A stretch of DNA of 64,000 nucleotides from Stappia sp. ES.058 (GCF_900105595.1 NZ_LT629784.1:124001-188000); one strand, 5' to 3'. Counted from the stretch's first letter, positions 19,914-29,349 are shown. Made by a program: numbers and translations. The notes: generated from the letters alone by a model not told the origin.

Positions 19914-20552
19914 TCAGCGCGCGGCCTTTAGCCGGTCGAGGTCCGCGCCACGGATGGCATCAAGGGTTCGGGCGATCTTCTCGGGTGTCCAGTGCCACCA
20001 GGCGATGTCCAGGAGCGTTTCGATCGTGTCCTCGCAAAACCGGTATCGCACAATGCGCGCGGGGTTTCCAGCAACGACGGCGTAGGGCGGCACGGGCGAG
20101 GCGACCACCGCATGTGCGCCGACGATGGCGCCGTCGCCGATCGACACGCCGGGCATCACGGTCGCCTCGCGGCCGATCCAAACGTCATTGCCGACGACCG
20201 TGTCGCCGCGCAGGCCGTCGGTCACGCTGGCGAGGTCGAAGCCGTCCTCCCAGCCGCTGCCGAAGATGTTGAACGGATACGTCGAAAACCCGCCCATGGC
20301 ATGGTTCGCGCCGTTCATGATGAAGCGCACGCCGGTTGCCAGCGCGCAGAACCGTCCGATCGTCAGCCGGTCGCCGATGAAGTCGAAGTGGTAGAGGACG
20401 TTGCGGTCCTCGAACGCCTCGGCGTTCTCGGGGTCATGATAATAGGTGAAATCGCCGACCTCGATGGTCGCTCGGGTGATCACGGTCTTGAGAAACACGG
20501 TATGCGCCGCGCCGCCCAGCGGATGGCGGGTGCGGGGATCGGGTCCATGCAT
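19914..20552 (-). CDS. CatB-like (XAT) hexapeptide O-acetyltransferase
   Basis: A 212-residue acetyltransferase of the xenobiotic acetyltransferase (CatB/Vat) group. The catalytic-His block [12 protein letters not shown] (about residues 83-94), the aromatic [17 protein letters not shown] strand and hexapeptide repeats such as [24 protein letters not shown] are all present. The C-terminal helix closing the trimer site ends near the stop. Family members acetylate chloramphenicol or streptogramins, but chromosomal ones often have other substrates, so resistance cannot be claimed. It lies between yidC and engB. The ATG at 20552 has GGAG nine bases upstream. Confidence 0.85.
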   Translation of the reverse strand: MHGPDPRTRHPLGGAAHTVFLKTVITRATIEVGDFTYYHDPENAEAFEDRNVLYHFDFIGDRLTIGRFCALATGVRFIMNGANHAMGGFSTYPFNIFGSGWEDGFDLASVTDGLRGDTVVGNDVWIGREATVMPGVSIGDGAIVGAHAVVASPVPPYAVVAGNPARIVRYRFCEDTIETLLDIAWWHWTPEKIARTLDAIRGADLDRLKAAR

Positions 20553-20746
20553 GGAAGGGTCTCCGGGCGTGTCGTTGATCGCAGATGCGGCCTGCGCTTG
20601 CGGCTGTGCGCCAAGTGCGCGGCAGCGTCATGCGCGTCGGGCGCGCGTTGTCAGACGACCTTGAATATCGGCCTTCTCCCCTTCGATCCGCCCGCCTGAA
20701 TGCCCGTGCTTTCGGTTTCTTGCAAGGCCACAGGTCTGTGCGTTCG

Positions 20747-20775
20747 AAAAAAAACCCCGGGACGGACCCGGGGTT
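20747..20775 (-). terminator. rho-independent terminator after yidC
   Basis: Read on the minus strand, a strong GC stem (AACCCCGGG with CCCGGGGTT, loop TCCGT) is followed by eight T residues. It lies 26 bases after the yidC stop and closes the rpmH-rnpA-yidC transcript. The engB-side genes therefore probably have their own promoter. Confidence 0.92.
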
Positions 20776-20800
20776 TGTGATTGTCTCGATTTCGGCGGTC

Positions 20801-22636
20801 TCAGCTCTCGTCGGGCTTCTTGCGCCGGAACGTCGACTTGATGTTGTCGAAGAGCTCCACCTTCACGCCCTGGCGCCGCATGATCACATACTGCTGCGCG
20901 ATCGAGAGCGAATTGTTCCAGGCCCAGTAGATCACCAGTCCGGCCGGGAAGGAGGCCAGCATGAAGGTGAAGAGCACCGGCATCCAGGTGAAGATCATCT
21001 GCTGTGTCGGGTCGGGCGGCGCCGGGTTCATCTTCATCTGGACGAACATCGTGACACCCATGATCAGCGGCCAGATGCCGAGCATCAGGAGCTGCGGCGG
21101 ATCCCAGGGGATCAGGCCGAACAGGTTGAACAGCGACGTCGGGTCGGGAGCCGAAAGATCCTGGATCCAGCCGAAGAACGGCGCGTGCCGCATCTCGATG
21201 GTGACAAACAGCACCTTGTAGAGCGCGAAGAAGACCGGGATCTGGATCAGCACCGGCAAACAGCCCGCCAGCGGATTGATCTTTTCCTTCTTGTACAGCT
21301 CCATCAGCGCCTGTTGCTGTTTCTGCTTGTCGTCCTTGTAGCGGTCGCGGATCTCCGTCATCTGCGGCTGGACGAGCTTCATCTTGCTCATCGAGACGTA
21401 GGACTTGTTGGCGAGCGGGAAGAACAGCGCCTTGATGGCGACCGTCACCAGCAGGATCGCGACACCGAAGTTGCCGACCAGGCGGAACAGGTAGTCGATG
21501 ATGTAAAACAGCGGCTTGGTGAGGAAGTAGAACCAGCCCCAGTCGATCATCAGCTCGAAATTCTTGATGCCGAGGTCGTCCTGGTAACTGTCGATGTTGG
21601 CGGTTTCCTTGGCGCCGGCGAACAGGCGGGAGCTTGCCGATTGCGTTGCTCCCGGAGCCACCTGGATCGGGTCGCCCAGGAAATCAGCCTGGAAGTTGTC
21701 GGTCTGGGCCGAATAGGAAAACTGCGGCTGGAATGCGCTGCCCGGGGTCGGGACGAGCGCCGCGGCCCAGTACTTGTCTGTAATGCCGAGCCAGCCGTCG
21801 TTCACCTTGGCCGGCCGTACGGGGCCGTCCTCCTGCAGCGTGTCGTAATCGACCTCCTGCAGGCCTTCCTCGCCGAACACGCCGATCAGGCCTTCGTGCA
21901 GGATGTAGAAGCCGGTCGTGTTGGGCAGGCCGTTGCGTGCGATCAGTCCGTATGGGTAGAGCTGCACCGCCGCGTCGGTCTCGTTGCGCACGCCCTGCTC
22001 GACGGTGAACATGTAATTGTCGTCGATGGAGATCGTGCGTTCGAACACCAGGCCCGCGCCATTGTCCCAGGTGAGCGTCACAGGTGTGTCCGGCGTCAGC
22101 GTGGCGCCTTGCGGCGCGCTCCATTGCGATGCCTGGTCGGGCAGCGCGATGTCGGCGCCCGGATCTGCCGTCAGGCCGAAGTCGGCGTAATAGGGTTTGG
22201 GGCTTCCCTTTGGGGAAAACAGCACGATGGTCGGGCTCGTGGGGTCCACGGTCTCGTGGTAGTCCTTGAGCCTCAGATCGTCGATGCGTCCGCCCGTCAG
22301 GTTGATCGAGCCCTCCACGCGATCGGTATCGATCGTCACGCGGGGACTTCCGTCAACAGCGGCTTCGCGGCTGAGGCCCGGCGTGGCGCCTTCGGCCGCC
22401 GGGGCGCCGGTGCCTGGGACATTCGCGCCCGGCGCATCGGCCGACCCGGAGACGCCCGGCGTCTGCGGTGCGGGCGTGCCCGACGGGGCCGGCGTTTGGG
22501 ACTGGGTGTCGGTGGCCTGCTGTTCGGCGAGCTGGCGCTCGCGCTCGATCTTCGGCTGGGCCACGAAATACTGCCAACCCAGCAGGACCACGAGGGACAA
22601 GACGATAGCCAGGATCGTATTACGGTTGTCAGCCAT
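20801..22636 (-). CDS. yidC: membrane protein insertase YidC
   Basis: A 611-residue Oxa1/YidC insertase. The N-terminal span (about residues 7-25) is followed by a Pro/Ala/Gly-rich linker (about 35-95), the large periplasmic beta-sandwich domain (to about 360), and the conserved five-span insertase core with [20 protein letters not shown] and the [17 protein letters not shown] segment. It inserts inner-membrane proteins with or without Sec. The C-terminus is basic. It is co-transcribed with rnpA (nine bases upstream) and rpmH, the standard arrangement, and ends at a strong terminator. Confidence 0.97.
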   Translation of the reverse strand: MADNRNTILAIVLSLVVLLGWQYFVAQPKIERERQLAEQQATDTQSQTPAPSGTPAPQTPGVSGSADAPGANVPGTGAPAAEGATPGLSREAAVDGSPRVTIDTDRVEGSINLTGGRIDDLRLKDYHETVDPTSPTIVLFSPKGSPKPYYADFGLTADPGADIALPDQASQWSAPQGATLTPDTPVTLTWDNGAGLVFERTISIDDNYMFTVEQGVRNETDAAVQLYPYGLIARNGLPNTTGFYILHEGLIGVFGEEGLQEVDYDTLQEDGPVRPAKVNDGWLGITDKYWAAALVPTPGSAFQPQFSYSAQTDNFQADFLGDPIQVAPGATQSASSRLFAGAKETANIDSYQDDLGIKNFELMIDWGWFYFLTKPLFYIIDYLFRLVGNFGVAILLVTVAIKALFFPLANKSYVSMSKMKLVQPQMTEIRDRYKDDKQKQQQALMELYKKEKINPLAGCLPVLIQIPVFFALYKVLFVTIEMRHAPFFGWIQDLSAPDPTSLFNLFGLIPWDPPQLLMLGIWPLIMGVTMFVQMKMNPAPPDPTQQMIFTWMPVLFTFMLASFPAGLVIYWAWNNSLSIAQQYVIMRRQGVKVELFDNIKSTFRRKKPDES

Positions 22637-22645
22637 AGTCGGCGT

Positions 22646-23062
22646 TCACCCTTGCTTTTTCGGGACAGGCGTTGATTTGGAGCGGGCACCGCGCTTGCCG
22701 TGACGCGATCCGTCGGACGGCGTGGTCGATGCACGCTGCAGACCGGCGTGAATATCGCCGGCGAGAGCCGCAAAATCCTGCGACAAGGCGCCGCGCCGGC
22801 CGATCAGCACGTAATTGACGTCTGGGCGTGCCGCTTCGCACGACGCGCGCACGGCGGCGCGCAGGCGACGACGGATGCGGTTGCGTTCGACCGCATTGCC
22901 GACCTTCTTGGTCACCGTATAGCCGATTCGCGGCGGGCCAGGACGTTCGGCCGCCTGAAGCACGAAAGCACGCCGAGGCATCCGGCCGCCTTTTGCGACG
23001 GCCAGAAACTCGGCGCGTTTCTTGAGGGTCGGCAACGTGGCGGGCGGCGCAGCTTGGATCAC
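22646..23062 (-). CDS. rnpA: ribonuclease P protein component
   Basis: A 138-residue RnpA, the protein subunit that supports tRNA 5'-end maturation by the RNase P RNA. The signature RNR motif region GNAVERNRIRRRLRAAVR is intact, with LKKRAEFLAVAKGGR near the start. The C-terminal about 20 residues are basic and extend beyond the core. The start is GTG at 23062, supported by GAGGGAG at good spacing; it lies 36 bases after rpmH. Confidence 0.95.
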   Translation of the reverse strand: MIQAAPPATLPTLKKRAEFLAVAKGGRMPRRAFVLQAAERPGPPRIGYTVTKKVGNAVERNRIRRRLRAAVRASCEAARPDVNYVLIGRRGALSQDFAALAGDIHAGLQRASTTPSDGSRHGKRGARSKSTPVPKKQG

Positions 23063-23098
23063 AAAGGTCTCCCTCGCCGCGGCCCGGCCAAATCCTGC

Positions 23099-23233
23099 TT
23101 AGGCGCTCAACCGCTTGCGGCCCTTGGCGCGGCGGCGGAGAATGACCTGACGACCGTTCTTGGTGGCCATGCGGCTGCGAAAGCCGTGGCGACGCTTGCG
23201 GACGAGACGGCTCGGCTGGAAAGTGCGCTTCAT
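23099..23233 (-). CDS. rpmH: 50S ribosomal protein L34
   Basis: The 44-residue product is an unmistakable L34: it starts [18 protein letters not shown] and continues with the [22 protein letters not shown] block. It is the first gene of the rpmH-rnpA-yidC transcript, with its promoter about 140 bases upstream. The frame is open further upstream but the extra residues are not part of L34. Confidence 0.98.
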   Translation of the reverse strand: MKRTFQPSRLVRKRRHGFRSRMATKNGRQVILRRRAKGRKRLSA

Positions 23234-23372
23234 TGTTTCTGCTTCCGCGCGCGAAGGGCGCGCGGCCCTGATTGTCGAATTGTCTGGTGATCCGAACCGC
23301 GTTCCCCCTGTCTTGAAGGAGATCACGGCCGTCGTGGGCGCCGCAATAGTCAGCACGACCCGATTGCGCAGG

Positions 23373-23401
23373 CTTATACGGGTGCAACACGGTGAAGTCA
23401 A
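23373..23401 (-). promoter_or_regulatory. promoter of rpmH-rnpA-yidC
   Basis: On the minus strand TTGACT, a 17-base spacer and TATAAG form a near-consensus housekeeping promoter. It would start RNA about 130 bases before the L34 start codon. Apart from this site, the 373-base gap between rpmH and the DUF547 gene shows nothing I can name. Confidence 0.75.
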
Positions 23402-23606
23402 CGACAAGCCGTCGCGCAACGCGGCGTTCCGGCGCAAGACCCGCGCCCGCGGCGCTCCGGATTTCGTTCACGCGCCGGTGACGCCGGGGAGAGGGGGGAT
23501 CACTTCGAGGTGAGACAGGGGCAAAGCGGGTTTTTCGATCCCAGATTGGAGATAGAACGCAAGGGACGGGCGCGGCAAGCGTTTGCCGGACACGGAGAGG
23601 AAAACC

Positions 23607-24437
23607 ATGCTTGCGAAGACCGCGATACACGGCGAATCCACTAGCAAGGCCGCCGGTGCGCCGGCCGTTCTCACCCGCCGGATGCTGATTGCCGGCGCCG
23701 GCGCGCTGGCGCTCGCCGGCCCCCGGTTCGCGCAGGCGGCCCCCTCGCATGATGCCTTCACCGAGCTTCTGCAACGCTATGTCGTCGTGTCCGACGGCGG
23801 GTTGAACCGGGTTCGTTATGCCGCCTTCAAGTCCGGCGGGCGCGCGGCGCTCGACCGCTATGTGGAAGGCCTCGCCGCCACGCGGGTGTCGGGACTTGGA
23901 GCCGACGACGCCTTCGCCTTTTGGGTCAATCTCTACAATGCGGTGACGCTGCAGGTGGTTCTGGAGCACTATCCTGTGGCGTCGATCCGCGACATCGATC
24001 TCGGCGGAGGCCTTTTCTCACGCGGCCCCTGGAAGAAGGACCTCGTCACCGTCGAGGGCCGCGCGCTCTCGCTCGACGACATCGAACATGGCATCCTGCG
24101 CAAGCGCTATGACGACGCCCGCGTCCATTACGCGGTGAATTGCGCCTCCGTCGGATGTCCGGATCTGGCGCCGCGTGCCTATACCGGCGCGTCGCTCGCG
24201 GCGATGCTTGATGAGGGCGCACGCGGCTTCGTCAACACGCCGCGCGGAGTGCGGGTCGAAGCGGGCGGGATCCGCGCCTCGAAGATCTACAGCTGGTTTT
24301 CCGAGGATTTCGGTTCGGAGGCGCAGCTGCGCGCCCATTGGCGTCGCTACGCCCGTCCCGGTTTGTCCGCCGCGATCGAGGGCGCGCGCGGGATCGCCGG
24401 CTACCGGTATGATTGGAGCCTGAACGATGCAAGTTGA
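23607..24437 (+). CDS. Tat-exported DUF547 domain protein
   Basis: A 276-residue DUF547 protein. A twin-arginine signal (LTRRMLIAGAGALALAG, about residues 22-38, cut near AQAAPS) directs it to the periplasm. The DUF547 core includes FWVNLYNAVTLQVVLEHYP and HYAVNCASVGCPDLAPRAY with two conserved Cys. The function of the family is unknown. The start at 23607 has a CGGAGAGG ribosome-binding site. It is followed within 50 bases by a TVP38 gene and then a FAD oxidoreductase gene, a recurrent grouping. Confidence 0.82.
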   Translation: MLAKTAIHGESTSKAAGAPAVLTRRMLIAGAGALALAGPRFAQAAPSHDAFTELLQRYVVVSDGGLNRVRYAAFKSGGRAALDRYVEGLAATRVSGLGADDAFAFWVNLYNAVTLQVVLEHYPVASIRDIDLGGGLFSRGPWKKDLVTVEGRALSLDDIEHGILRKRYDDARVHYAVNCASVGCPDLAPRAYTGASLAAMLDEGARGFVNTPRGVRVEAGGIRASKIYSWFSEDFGSEAQLRAHWRRYARPGLSAAIEGARGIAGYRYDWSLNDAS

Positions 24438-24485
24438 CGGGGAGGGTGCATCGATGCCCCTTTCAAGGGGGACGGGGGAACGGGC

Positions 24486-25280
24486 ATGAAATCTGGCGAG
24501 ACCAAAGCCGGCACACCCGCGCCGGCCGCACCGTACAAGCCGGCATGGCGGCGGTGGGCGCCGCTGATCGCCATCGCCGCGATCACTGCGCTCGGCTATG
24601 CCCTTGGCTGGCACGATTACCTCAGCCTGTCGATGCTGATCCGTGAGCGCGGCGCGCTGGCCGGGTTTGTCGATTCGAATATTGGTGTGGCGGCGCTTGC
24701 CTTTGTCGGGTTCTATATCGTCGCCGTTGCGCTTTCGTTCCCCGGCGCATCGCTGATCACCATTATCGGCGGGTTCCTGTTCGGCTGGGCGCTTGGCGGC
24801 ACGCTGACGGCCTTTGGCGCGACCGCCGGCGCCGGGCTGATCTTTCTGGCGGCGCGCACCTCGCTCGGTGTCACCCTCAAGGCGAAAGCCGGCCCGTTCC
24901 TCAACCGGCTCGCGGCCGGTTTTCGCGAGGACGCCTTCCACTACCTGCTGTTTCTGCGGCTTGCGCCGGTGTTTCCCTTCTGGCTGGTGAACATCGCGCC
25001 GGCGCTCTTCGACATGCGGCTGAGGCCCTATCTGGTCGCCACCTTCTTCGGAATTCTTCCCGGCACCTTTGCCTATGCCTTTATCGGCGCGGGGCTCGAC
25101 AGCGTGATCGCCGCGCAGGAGGCCGCCGACCCGGGCTGCGCGGCCGCGCGCACCTGCTCCATCGAGCTCTCCGCCCTGATCACGCGCGAGATCGTGCTCG
25201 CCTTCGCCGCCCTCGGTCTTGCAGCCCTGATACCGGTCATCGTCAAGAAGTGGCGCAGGCGCAACCTTCCGCCCGCATGA
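24486..25280 (+). CDS. TVP38/TMEM64 (DedA-like) membrane protein
   Basis: A 264-residue VTT-domain protein: one N-terminal span, then the SNARE-associated/DedA-type core with re-entrant loops. Landmarks are FPGASLITIIGGFLFGW, TSLGVTLKAKAGPFLNRL and LFLRLAPVFPFWLVNIAPAL. Related proteins move lipids or act as proton-coupled transporters; the substrate here is unknown. It is placed directly before a mercuric-reductase-like flavoprotein gene (52 bases apart), a pairing seen across bacteria that suggests a shared membrane or redox role. Confidence 0.87.
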   Translation: MKSGETKAGTPAPAAPYKPAWRRWAPLIAIAAITALGYALGWHDYLSLSMLIRERGALAGFVDSNIGVAALAFVGFYIVAVALSFPGASLITIIGGFLFGWALGGTLTAFGATAGAGLIFLAARTSLGVTLKAKAGPFLNRLAAGFREDAFHYLLFLRLAPVFPFWLVNIAPALFDMRLRPYLVATFFGILPGTFAYAFIGAGLDSVIAAQEAADPGCAAARTCSIELSALITREIVLAFAALGLAALIPVIVKKWRRRNLPPA

Positions 25281-25332
25281 CCGCCACGGCGCCGTGAAGG
25301 GCGTTCCACCCTTATCCCCTGGAGGTTTCGCC

Positions 25333-26763
25333 ATGACCCGTGTTTTAACCCCCGACATCTGCGTCATCGGCGCCGGCTCCGGCGGGCTGTCGGTCGCCGC
25401 CGCCGCAGCCGCCTTCGGCGTCGACGTCGTGCTGATCGAAAAGGCGAAGATGGGCGGCGACTGCCTCAACTACGGTTGCGTTCCCTCCAAGGCGCTGATC
25501 GCCTCGGCCAAGGCGGCGCATCATGCCGCCCACGCCACGGCGCTCGGCGTCTCCGTGCCATCGCTCGACGTCGACTTCCAGGCGGTGCACGACCATGTGC
25601 ACGGCGTGATCGGTGCGATCGCGCCGCATGATTCGGTCGAGCGGTTCGAGGGGCTCGGCGTCGAGGTTGTCCAGGAGACGGCCCGCTTTGTCGATCACCG
25701 CACGGTTCGCGCCGGCGACACGGATGTGCGTGCCCGCCGGTTCGTCGTCGCCACCGGGTCCTCACCGGCCGTGCCGCCGATCCCGGGCCTCGACGCCGTT
25801 CCCTATCTCACCAACGAGACGATTTTCGATCTTGCGCAGTGCCCGCAACATCTCATTGTTGTCGGCGGCGGCCCCATCGGCCTGGAACTGGCGCAGGCGC
25901 ATCGCCGGCTCGGCGGCCGCGTCACCGTCGTCGAGGCGCAGCGCGCGCTGGCCAAGGAAAGCCCGGATCTTGCGGCAATCGTTCTGGAGCGATTGCGCGA
26001 CGAGGGGCTGGAGATCCTGGAAGAGACGAAAGTCGCCGAGGTCTCGGGCACGGCCGGCGACATCAAGGTGAGCGTGGAGGATGAGGACGGGCGTCGCGAG
26101 ATCGCCGGCACGCATCTGCTGGTCGCCGCCGGGCGCAAACCGAACCTCGACGGCCTGGGACTGGACGAGGCCGGCATCGACCACACCCGCGGCGGGATCA
26201 CGGTCGGCGCGGACCTGCGCACGTCCAACAAGAAGGTCTATGCCATCGGCGACATCGCCGGCGGTCTTCAGTTCACCCATGTGGCCGGCTATCACGCCGG
26301 CATCGTCATCCGTGCGATCCTGTTCCGCCTGCCGGCAAAGGAAAACCGCGCCATCATTCCGTGGGTCACCTTCACCGATCCGCAGATCGGCCACGTCGGC
26401 ATGACACAAGCGGAGGCGCGCACCGAACACGGCCATCACACCGTGAAGATCCTCGATGCGCCGTTTTCGGCAAACGACCGCGCGCAAGCCGAACGGCGCA
26501 CGGACGGTCTGGTGCGACTGATGGTTGGAAAGCGCGGCCGGGTGGTCGGGGCCGATGTCGTCGGTCCCGCGGCGGGCGAAATCGTCAACCTGCTGTCACT
26601 CGTGGTCTCGAAGGGCCTGACGGTGCGCGATCTCGCCGGTTTCGTGTCTCCCTATCCCACGCTGTCGGAAGCGGTTCGCCGCGCGGCGATTTCCTATTAT
26701 GCTGACAGCGCGAACAACCCCTGGGTTCGCCGCGTCGTGCGTCTTTTGGCCTCTTTCGGCTGA
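25333..26763 (+). CDS. FAD-dependent disulfide oxidoreductase (mercuric reductase-like)
   Basis: A 476-residue class I pyridine-nucleotide disulfide oxidoreductase. The FAD-binding GAGSGGLSVA begins near residue 10, the redox-active pair is GGDCLNYGCVPSK, the NAD(P)-binding motif is GGGPIGLEL, and the second FAD motif AIGDIAG is present. The dimerisation domain ends with YPTLSEAVRRAA, where Tyr replaces the catalytic His of dihydrolipoamide dehydrogenases. The MerA metal-binding N-terminus and C-terminal Cys pair are absent. So it is neither a plain lipoamide dehydrogenase nor a real mercuric reductase. Start 25333 has a strong GGAGGT. Confidence 0.85.
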   Translation: MTRVLTPDICVIGAGSGGLSVAAAAAAFGVDVVLIEKAKMGGDCLNYGCVPSKALIASAKAAHHAAHATALGVSVPSLDVDFQAVHDHVHGVIGAIAPHDSVERFEGLGVEVVQETARFVDHRTVRAGDTDVRARRFVVATGSSPAVPPIPGLDAVPYLTNETIFDLAQCPQHLIVVGGGPIGLELAQAHRRLGGRVTVVEAQRALAKESPDLAAIVLERLRDEGLEILEETKVAEVSGTAGDIKVSVEDEDGRREIAGTHLLVAAGRKPNLDGLGLDEAGIDHTRGGITVGADLRTSNKKVYAIGDIAGGLQFTHVAGYHAGIVIRAILFRLPAKENRAIIPWVTFTDPQIGHVGMTQAEARTEHGHHTVKILDAPFSANDRAQAERRTDGLVRLMVGKRGRVVGADVVGPAAGEIVNLLSLVVSKGLTVRDLAGFVSPYPTLSEAVRRAAISYYADSANNPWVRRVVRLLASFG

Positions 26764-26845
26764 ACCGCAGGGGCGGGCGGACCGGTCGGGCCGCCCGGTA
26801 TTGACCGGCGTGCGCCCGGCGCTTGAGCGAGAGAGCGAGCGACGC

Positions 26846-28435
26846 GTGACCCCGCAAGATCCCCCCGCCCGGGACCGGCAGTCCTCCATGAGCGTGCCCG
26901 GTCCCGACGACGGGCGCGAGGCCGGAAACCAGACTGTCGCGCTCCCGGACGGGCGCGCGGGTGGCGTTGCGCGCCGGCGCTGGGGCGGATTGTCCGGCAA
27001 GCTGCTGCTGCTCACCGTGGTTTTCGTGATGCTGAGCGAAGTGCTGATCTTCGTGCCTTCGGTCGCCAACTTCCGCAACACCTGGCTGATCGACAAGCTG
27101 ACCATTTCCGGCGTTGCCGCGAGCATTCTGGTGGAAACCGACATGGTGGCCCCGGGCGTGCAGGCGGAACTCCTGCGCACCACCGGCGCGGTGGCGATCG
27201 CGCTGGACGACGGCAACCGCCGACGCCTGATCGCCATGTCGGGGCCGCCGGGTCCGATCGGCCGCACGGTGGACATGAGTGAGGCCGACCCGCTGACCTC
27301 CATCGTCGGAAGTTTCCAGATTCTGGTCGGTGGCGGCGAAGGCAACCTGCGCGTTGTCGGCCCGTCGCAGATGGGGCTTGGCGGGCGCGTCGACATCGTC
27401 ATGCCTGAGGCGCTTCTGCGTGATGCGATGCTCGCGTTTTCCGTGCGCATCCTGGCGCTGTCTGCCGTGATCTCGGCGATCACCGCGACGCTCGTCTATC
27501 TGTCGTTGCGCTGGCTGTTTGTCAGGCCGATGCAAAAGCTCACCCGCTCGATGGCGCGCTTTCAGGAAAGCCCGGACGACCGCAGTCTGGTGATCGCGCC
27601 CTCAAGCCGCAACGACGAGATCGGCGATGCGCAAGTGCGGCTGGCCGACATGCAGACGACGCTGGCTTTGACCCTTCAGCAGCAGCGGCGACTGGCGGAT
27701 CTCGGCCTGGCGGTCTCCAAGATCAACCACGACCTGCGCAATATCCTGGCCTCCGCGCAGCTTTTCTCCGAGCGGCTGGAGCATGTCGCCGATCCGACCG
27801 TGCAGCGGCTGGTGCCCAAGATCATCGCGACCCTCGACCGCGCCGTCAGCTACACGCAGTCGGTTCTTGCCTACGGCAGTGCCCGCGAGGCGCCGCTCAA
27901 GCGCCGGCTTGTACGGCTCGACATGATCGTCGCCGATGTCGTCGACGTCTTCGGCCTGTCGGGGCAGGGGGCGGTGGAATTCGAGACGCATGTTCCGCAA
28001 GGCGCGGAGATCGATGCCGACCCGGAGCAGCTCTTCCGCGTGTTGATGAACCTGTGTCGCAACGCCGTGCAGGTGCTGGAGGCGAACACCGATGCCGCGC
28101 TGGTGCGCCGCGTCACGATAGAAGCCGAATGCGGGAGCGATGGTGCCACGATCCGCGTCAGCGACACCGGGCCGGGGATTCCCCCGGCGGTCCGCGACCG
28201 GCTGTTCAAGCCGTTCCAGTCGGTCGCCAAAAGCGGCGGTACGGGGCTGGGACTGGCGATTGCCGCCGAACTGGTGCGCGCCCATGGCGGCAGCATCCGC
28301 CTGGTGGAGGCGGAGACGCCCGGTGCGGCGTTCGAAATCCGGCTGCCGGCCGGCGCCGGCGAACGGACGCGGGTGGTCAAGGCGAAGACCGGGGGGGCGT
28401 CCAGCGGGCGCACGAATGCGGGATCGCCGACCTGA
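26846..28435 (+). CDS. membrane sensor histidine kinase (HAMP)
   Basis: A histidine kinase of about 529 residues. Two membrane segments flank a periplasmic loop of roughly 140 residues, followed by HAMP, the dimerisation helix with the phospho-His in KINHDLRN, and the ATPase domain (N box NLCRNAVQVL, G1 DTGPGIP, G2 GGTGLGLAI). No response regulator gene lies beside it, so it is an orphan kinase; the input signal is unknown. The C-terminal about 35 residues are basic and disordered-looking. The start is uncertain: GTG 26846 is taken, ATG 26888 is possible, and an earlier frame would overlap the preceding gene. Confidence 0.82.
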   Translation: MTPQDPPARDRQSSMSVPGPDDGREAGNQTVALPDGRAGGVARRRWGGLSGKLLLLTVVFVMLSEVLIFVPSVANFRNTWLIDKLTISGVAASILVETDMVAPGVQAELLRTTGAVAIALDDGNRRRLIAMSGPPGPIGRTVDMSEADPLTSIVGSFQILVGGGEGNLRVVGPSQMGLGGRVDIVMPEALLRDAMLAFSVRILALSAVISAITATLVYLSLRWLFVRPMQKLTRSMARFQESPDDRSLVIAPSSRNDEIGDAQVRLADMQTTLALTLQQQRRLADLGLAVSKINHDLRNILASAQLFSERLEHVADPTVQRLVPKIIATLDRAVSYTQSVLAYGSAREAPLKRRLVRLDMIVADVVDVFGLSGQGAVEFETHVPQGAEIDADPEQLFRVLMNLCRNAVQVLEANTDAALVRRVTIEAECGSDGATIRVSDTGPGIPPAVRDRLFKPFQSVAKSGGTGLGLAIAAELVRAHGGSIRLVEAETPGAAFEIRLPAGAGERTRVVKAKTGGASSGRTNAGSPT

Positions 28436-28624
28436 TCAGCCCGTCGCCCGCCTGCTTATCAACAGCTTTCGACGGGTGAATGGAAGAGGGCCAAAAAAGT
28501 GCGGGCCCTCGCTTGCAATCGGCGAATGACCAGAGTAGAGGTAGCGCCCTGTTCGGAAGGCGCAGACGCCCGCCGAAACTTTGGTCCCGCGCCCGGGGTT
28601 TTCCGGGGATTGCGGAACAGGCAA

Positions 28625-28701
28625 GCACCGGTAGCTCAGCTGGATAGAGCACCAGACTACGAATCTGGGGGTCGGGGGTTCGAATCCTCCCCGGTGCGCC
28701 A
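28625..28701 (+). tRNA. tRNA-Arg (anticodon ACG)
   Basis: A complete 77-base cloverleaf: acceptor GCACCGG pairing with CCGGTGC, D arm GCTC-AGCTGGATA-GAGC, anticodon arm CCAGA-CTACGAA-TCTGG with anticodon ACG, and T arm GGGGG-TTCGAAT-CCTCC. The discriminator is G and CCA is encoded. Its last nine bases are part of the 15-base direct repeat that bounds the island downstream. Confidence 0.97.
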
Positions 28702-28707
28702 TTTCTC
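28693..28707 (+). repeat. attL-like direct repeat (tRNA side)
   Basis: GGTGCGCCATTTCTC: the last nine bases of tRNA-Arg and six downstream bases. An identical copy occurs at 32376-32390. Sequence diverges immediately on both sides (ATTTT here, CTGAA at the other copy). Confidence 0.85.
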
Positions 28708-29094
28708 ATTTTTAGGCATTTCTTCCCTTTAACGCATTGTTTTCGATAATCTATTTGAGTTTGAACGAGGCTGTTTTTCGGCGCCAAGCCTTTGGTCAAA
28801 AAAGTGATTCAAAGCGATAGGCGCAATCGATTCTGAACCTTGCAACTCCCTGTAAAACTGCGGCTTTTTAAATTTACTTTCGGAGTTCGAACTTTTTTGA
28901 AATTCCGTGCTGGGGGCGCTGCCCCCAACGCCACTTCAAGCGGAATCAGCATGACCGTGGCTCGTTGCACTGCGCCCGCACCACCCATGCAGATTTCGCT
29001 TTCCATTCTGCCCCCCGTGTTCGCCACAGGGCAGGGAGGCAAGGCCTTGCCTCCCGATTTGTATTCGGGAAGCGGAATTTCGTATTCTCAATCC
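28708..29094. other. island left end with palindromes
   Basis: No gene with coding character is seen in these 387 bases. Two perfect palindromes stand out: TGGGGGC-GCT-GCCCCCA (28911-28927) and a 22-base palindrome at 29034-29055 (GGGAGGCAAGG and its complement). They may be terminators, protein-binding sites or parts of a transfer or replication region. Confidence 0.5.
29034..29055. repeat. 22-base perfect palindrome
   Basis: The sequence GGGAGGCAAGG is followed at once by its exact reverse complement. It lies 39 bases upstream of the small gene at 29095 and has no T-run after it, so a role as operator or cruciform is at least as likely as termination. Confidence 0.6.
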
Positions 29095-29349
29095 ATGAAA
29101 AATTTCAAATACACAAACGACGATGTGGCCTGGTTAGAGCCAATGGACTACCAAGGATTTTGGGTGGCGATTGCGCCCTATAACCTTGTGCTGCAAGACC
29201 GTGGTCATTGTGACGACCAAATCGCCCGCGGCCTTGTCGACGAGGCCACTGTTTTGAATGTTCTCAAGGCTATGGCTCGGATGGAACTGGCTAAACGCCA
29301 TGAATTGCGCTGGAAATCTGCAATACCTTGGCTCAAAGTGGTGAAGTAA
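29095..29349 (+). CDS. small orphan protein in island
   Basis: An 84-residue cytosolic protein without signal or membrane segment. It is aromatic-rich at the front (TNDDVAWLEPMDYQGFWVAIAPY) and helical at the back (ATVLNVLKAMARMELAKRHEL). I do not recognise a characterised family, although proteins of this style recur in alphaproteobacterial mobile elements. The ATG at 29095 has only a weak ribosome-binding site. An earlier in-frame start at 28840 would read through the palindromes and is unlikely. It is followed by a cluster of hairpins. Confidence 0.55.
   Translation: MKNFKYTNDDVAWLEPMDYQGFWVAIAPYNLVLQDRGHCDDQIARGLVDEATVLNVLKAMARMELAKRHELRWKSAIPWLKVVK

Noticed and set aside
19914..20552. 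Calling the CatB-like gene an antibiotic-resistance determinant
   Set aside because: The fold and His motif fit the family, but chromosomal members often act on other substrates and nothing here shows resistance.
20585..22675. 696-codon open frame on the plus strand
   Set aside because: It is antisense to yidC and crosses the yidC terminator; no coding features.
25333..26763. Calling the flavoprotein a mercuric reductase
   Set aside because: The N-terminal metal-binding domain and the C-terminal Cys pair of MerA are absent, and no mer genes are near.
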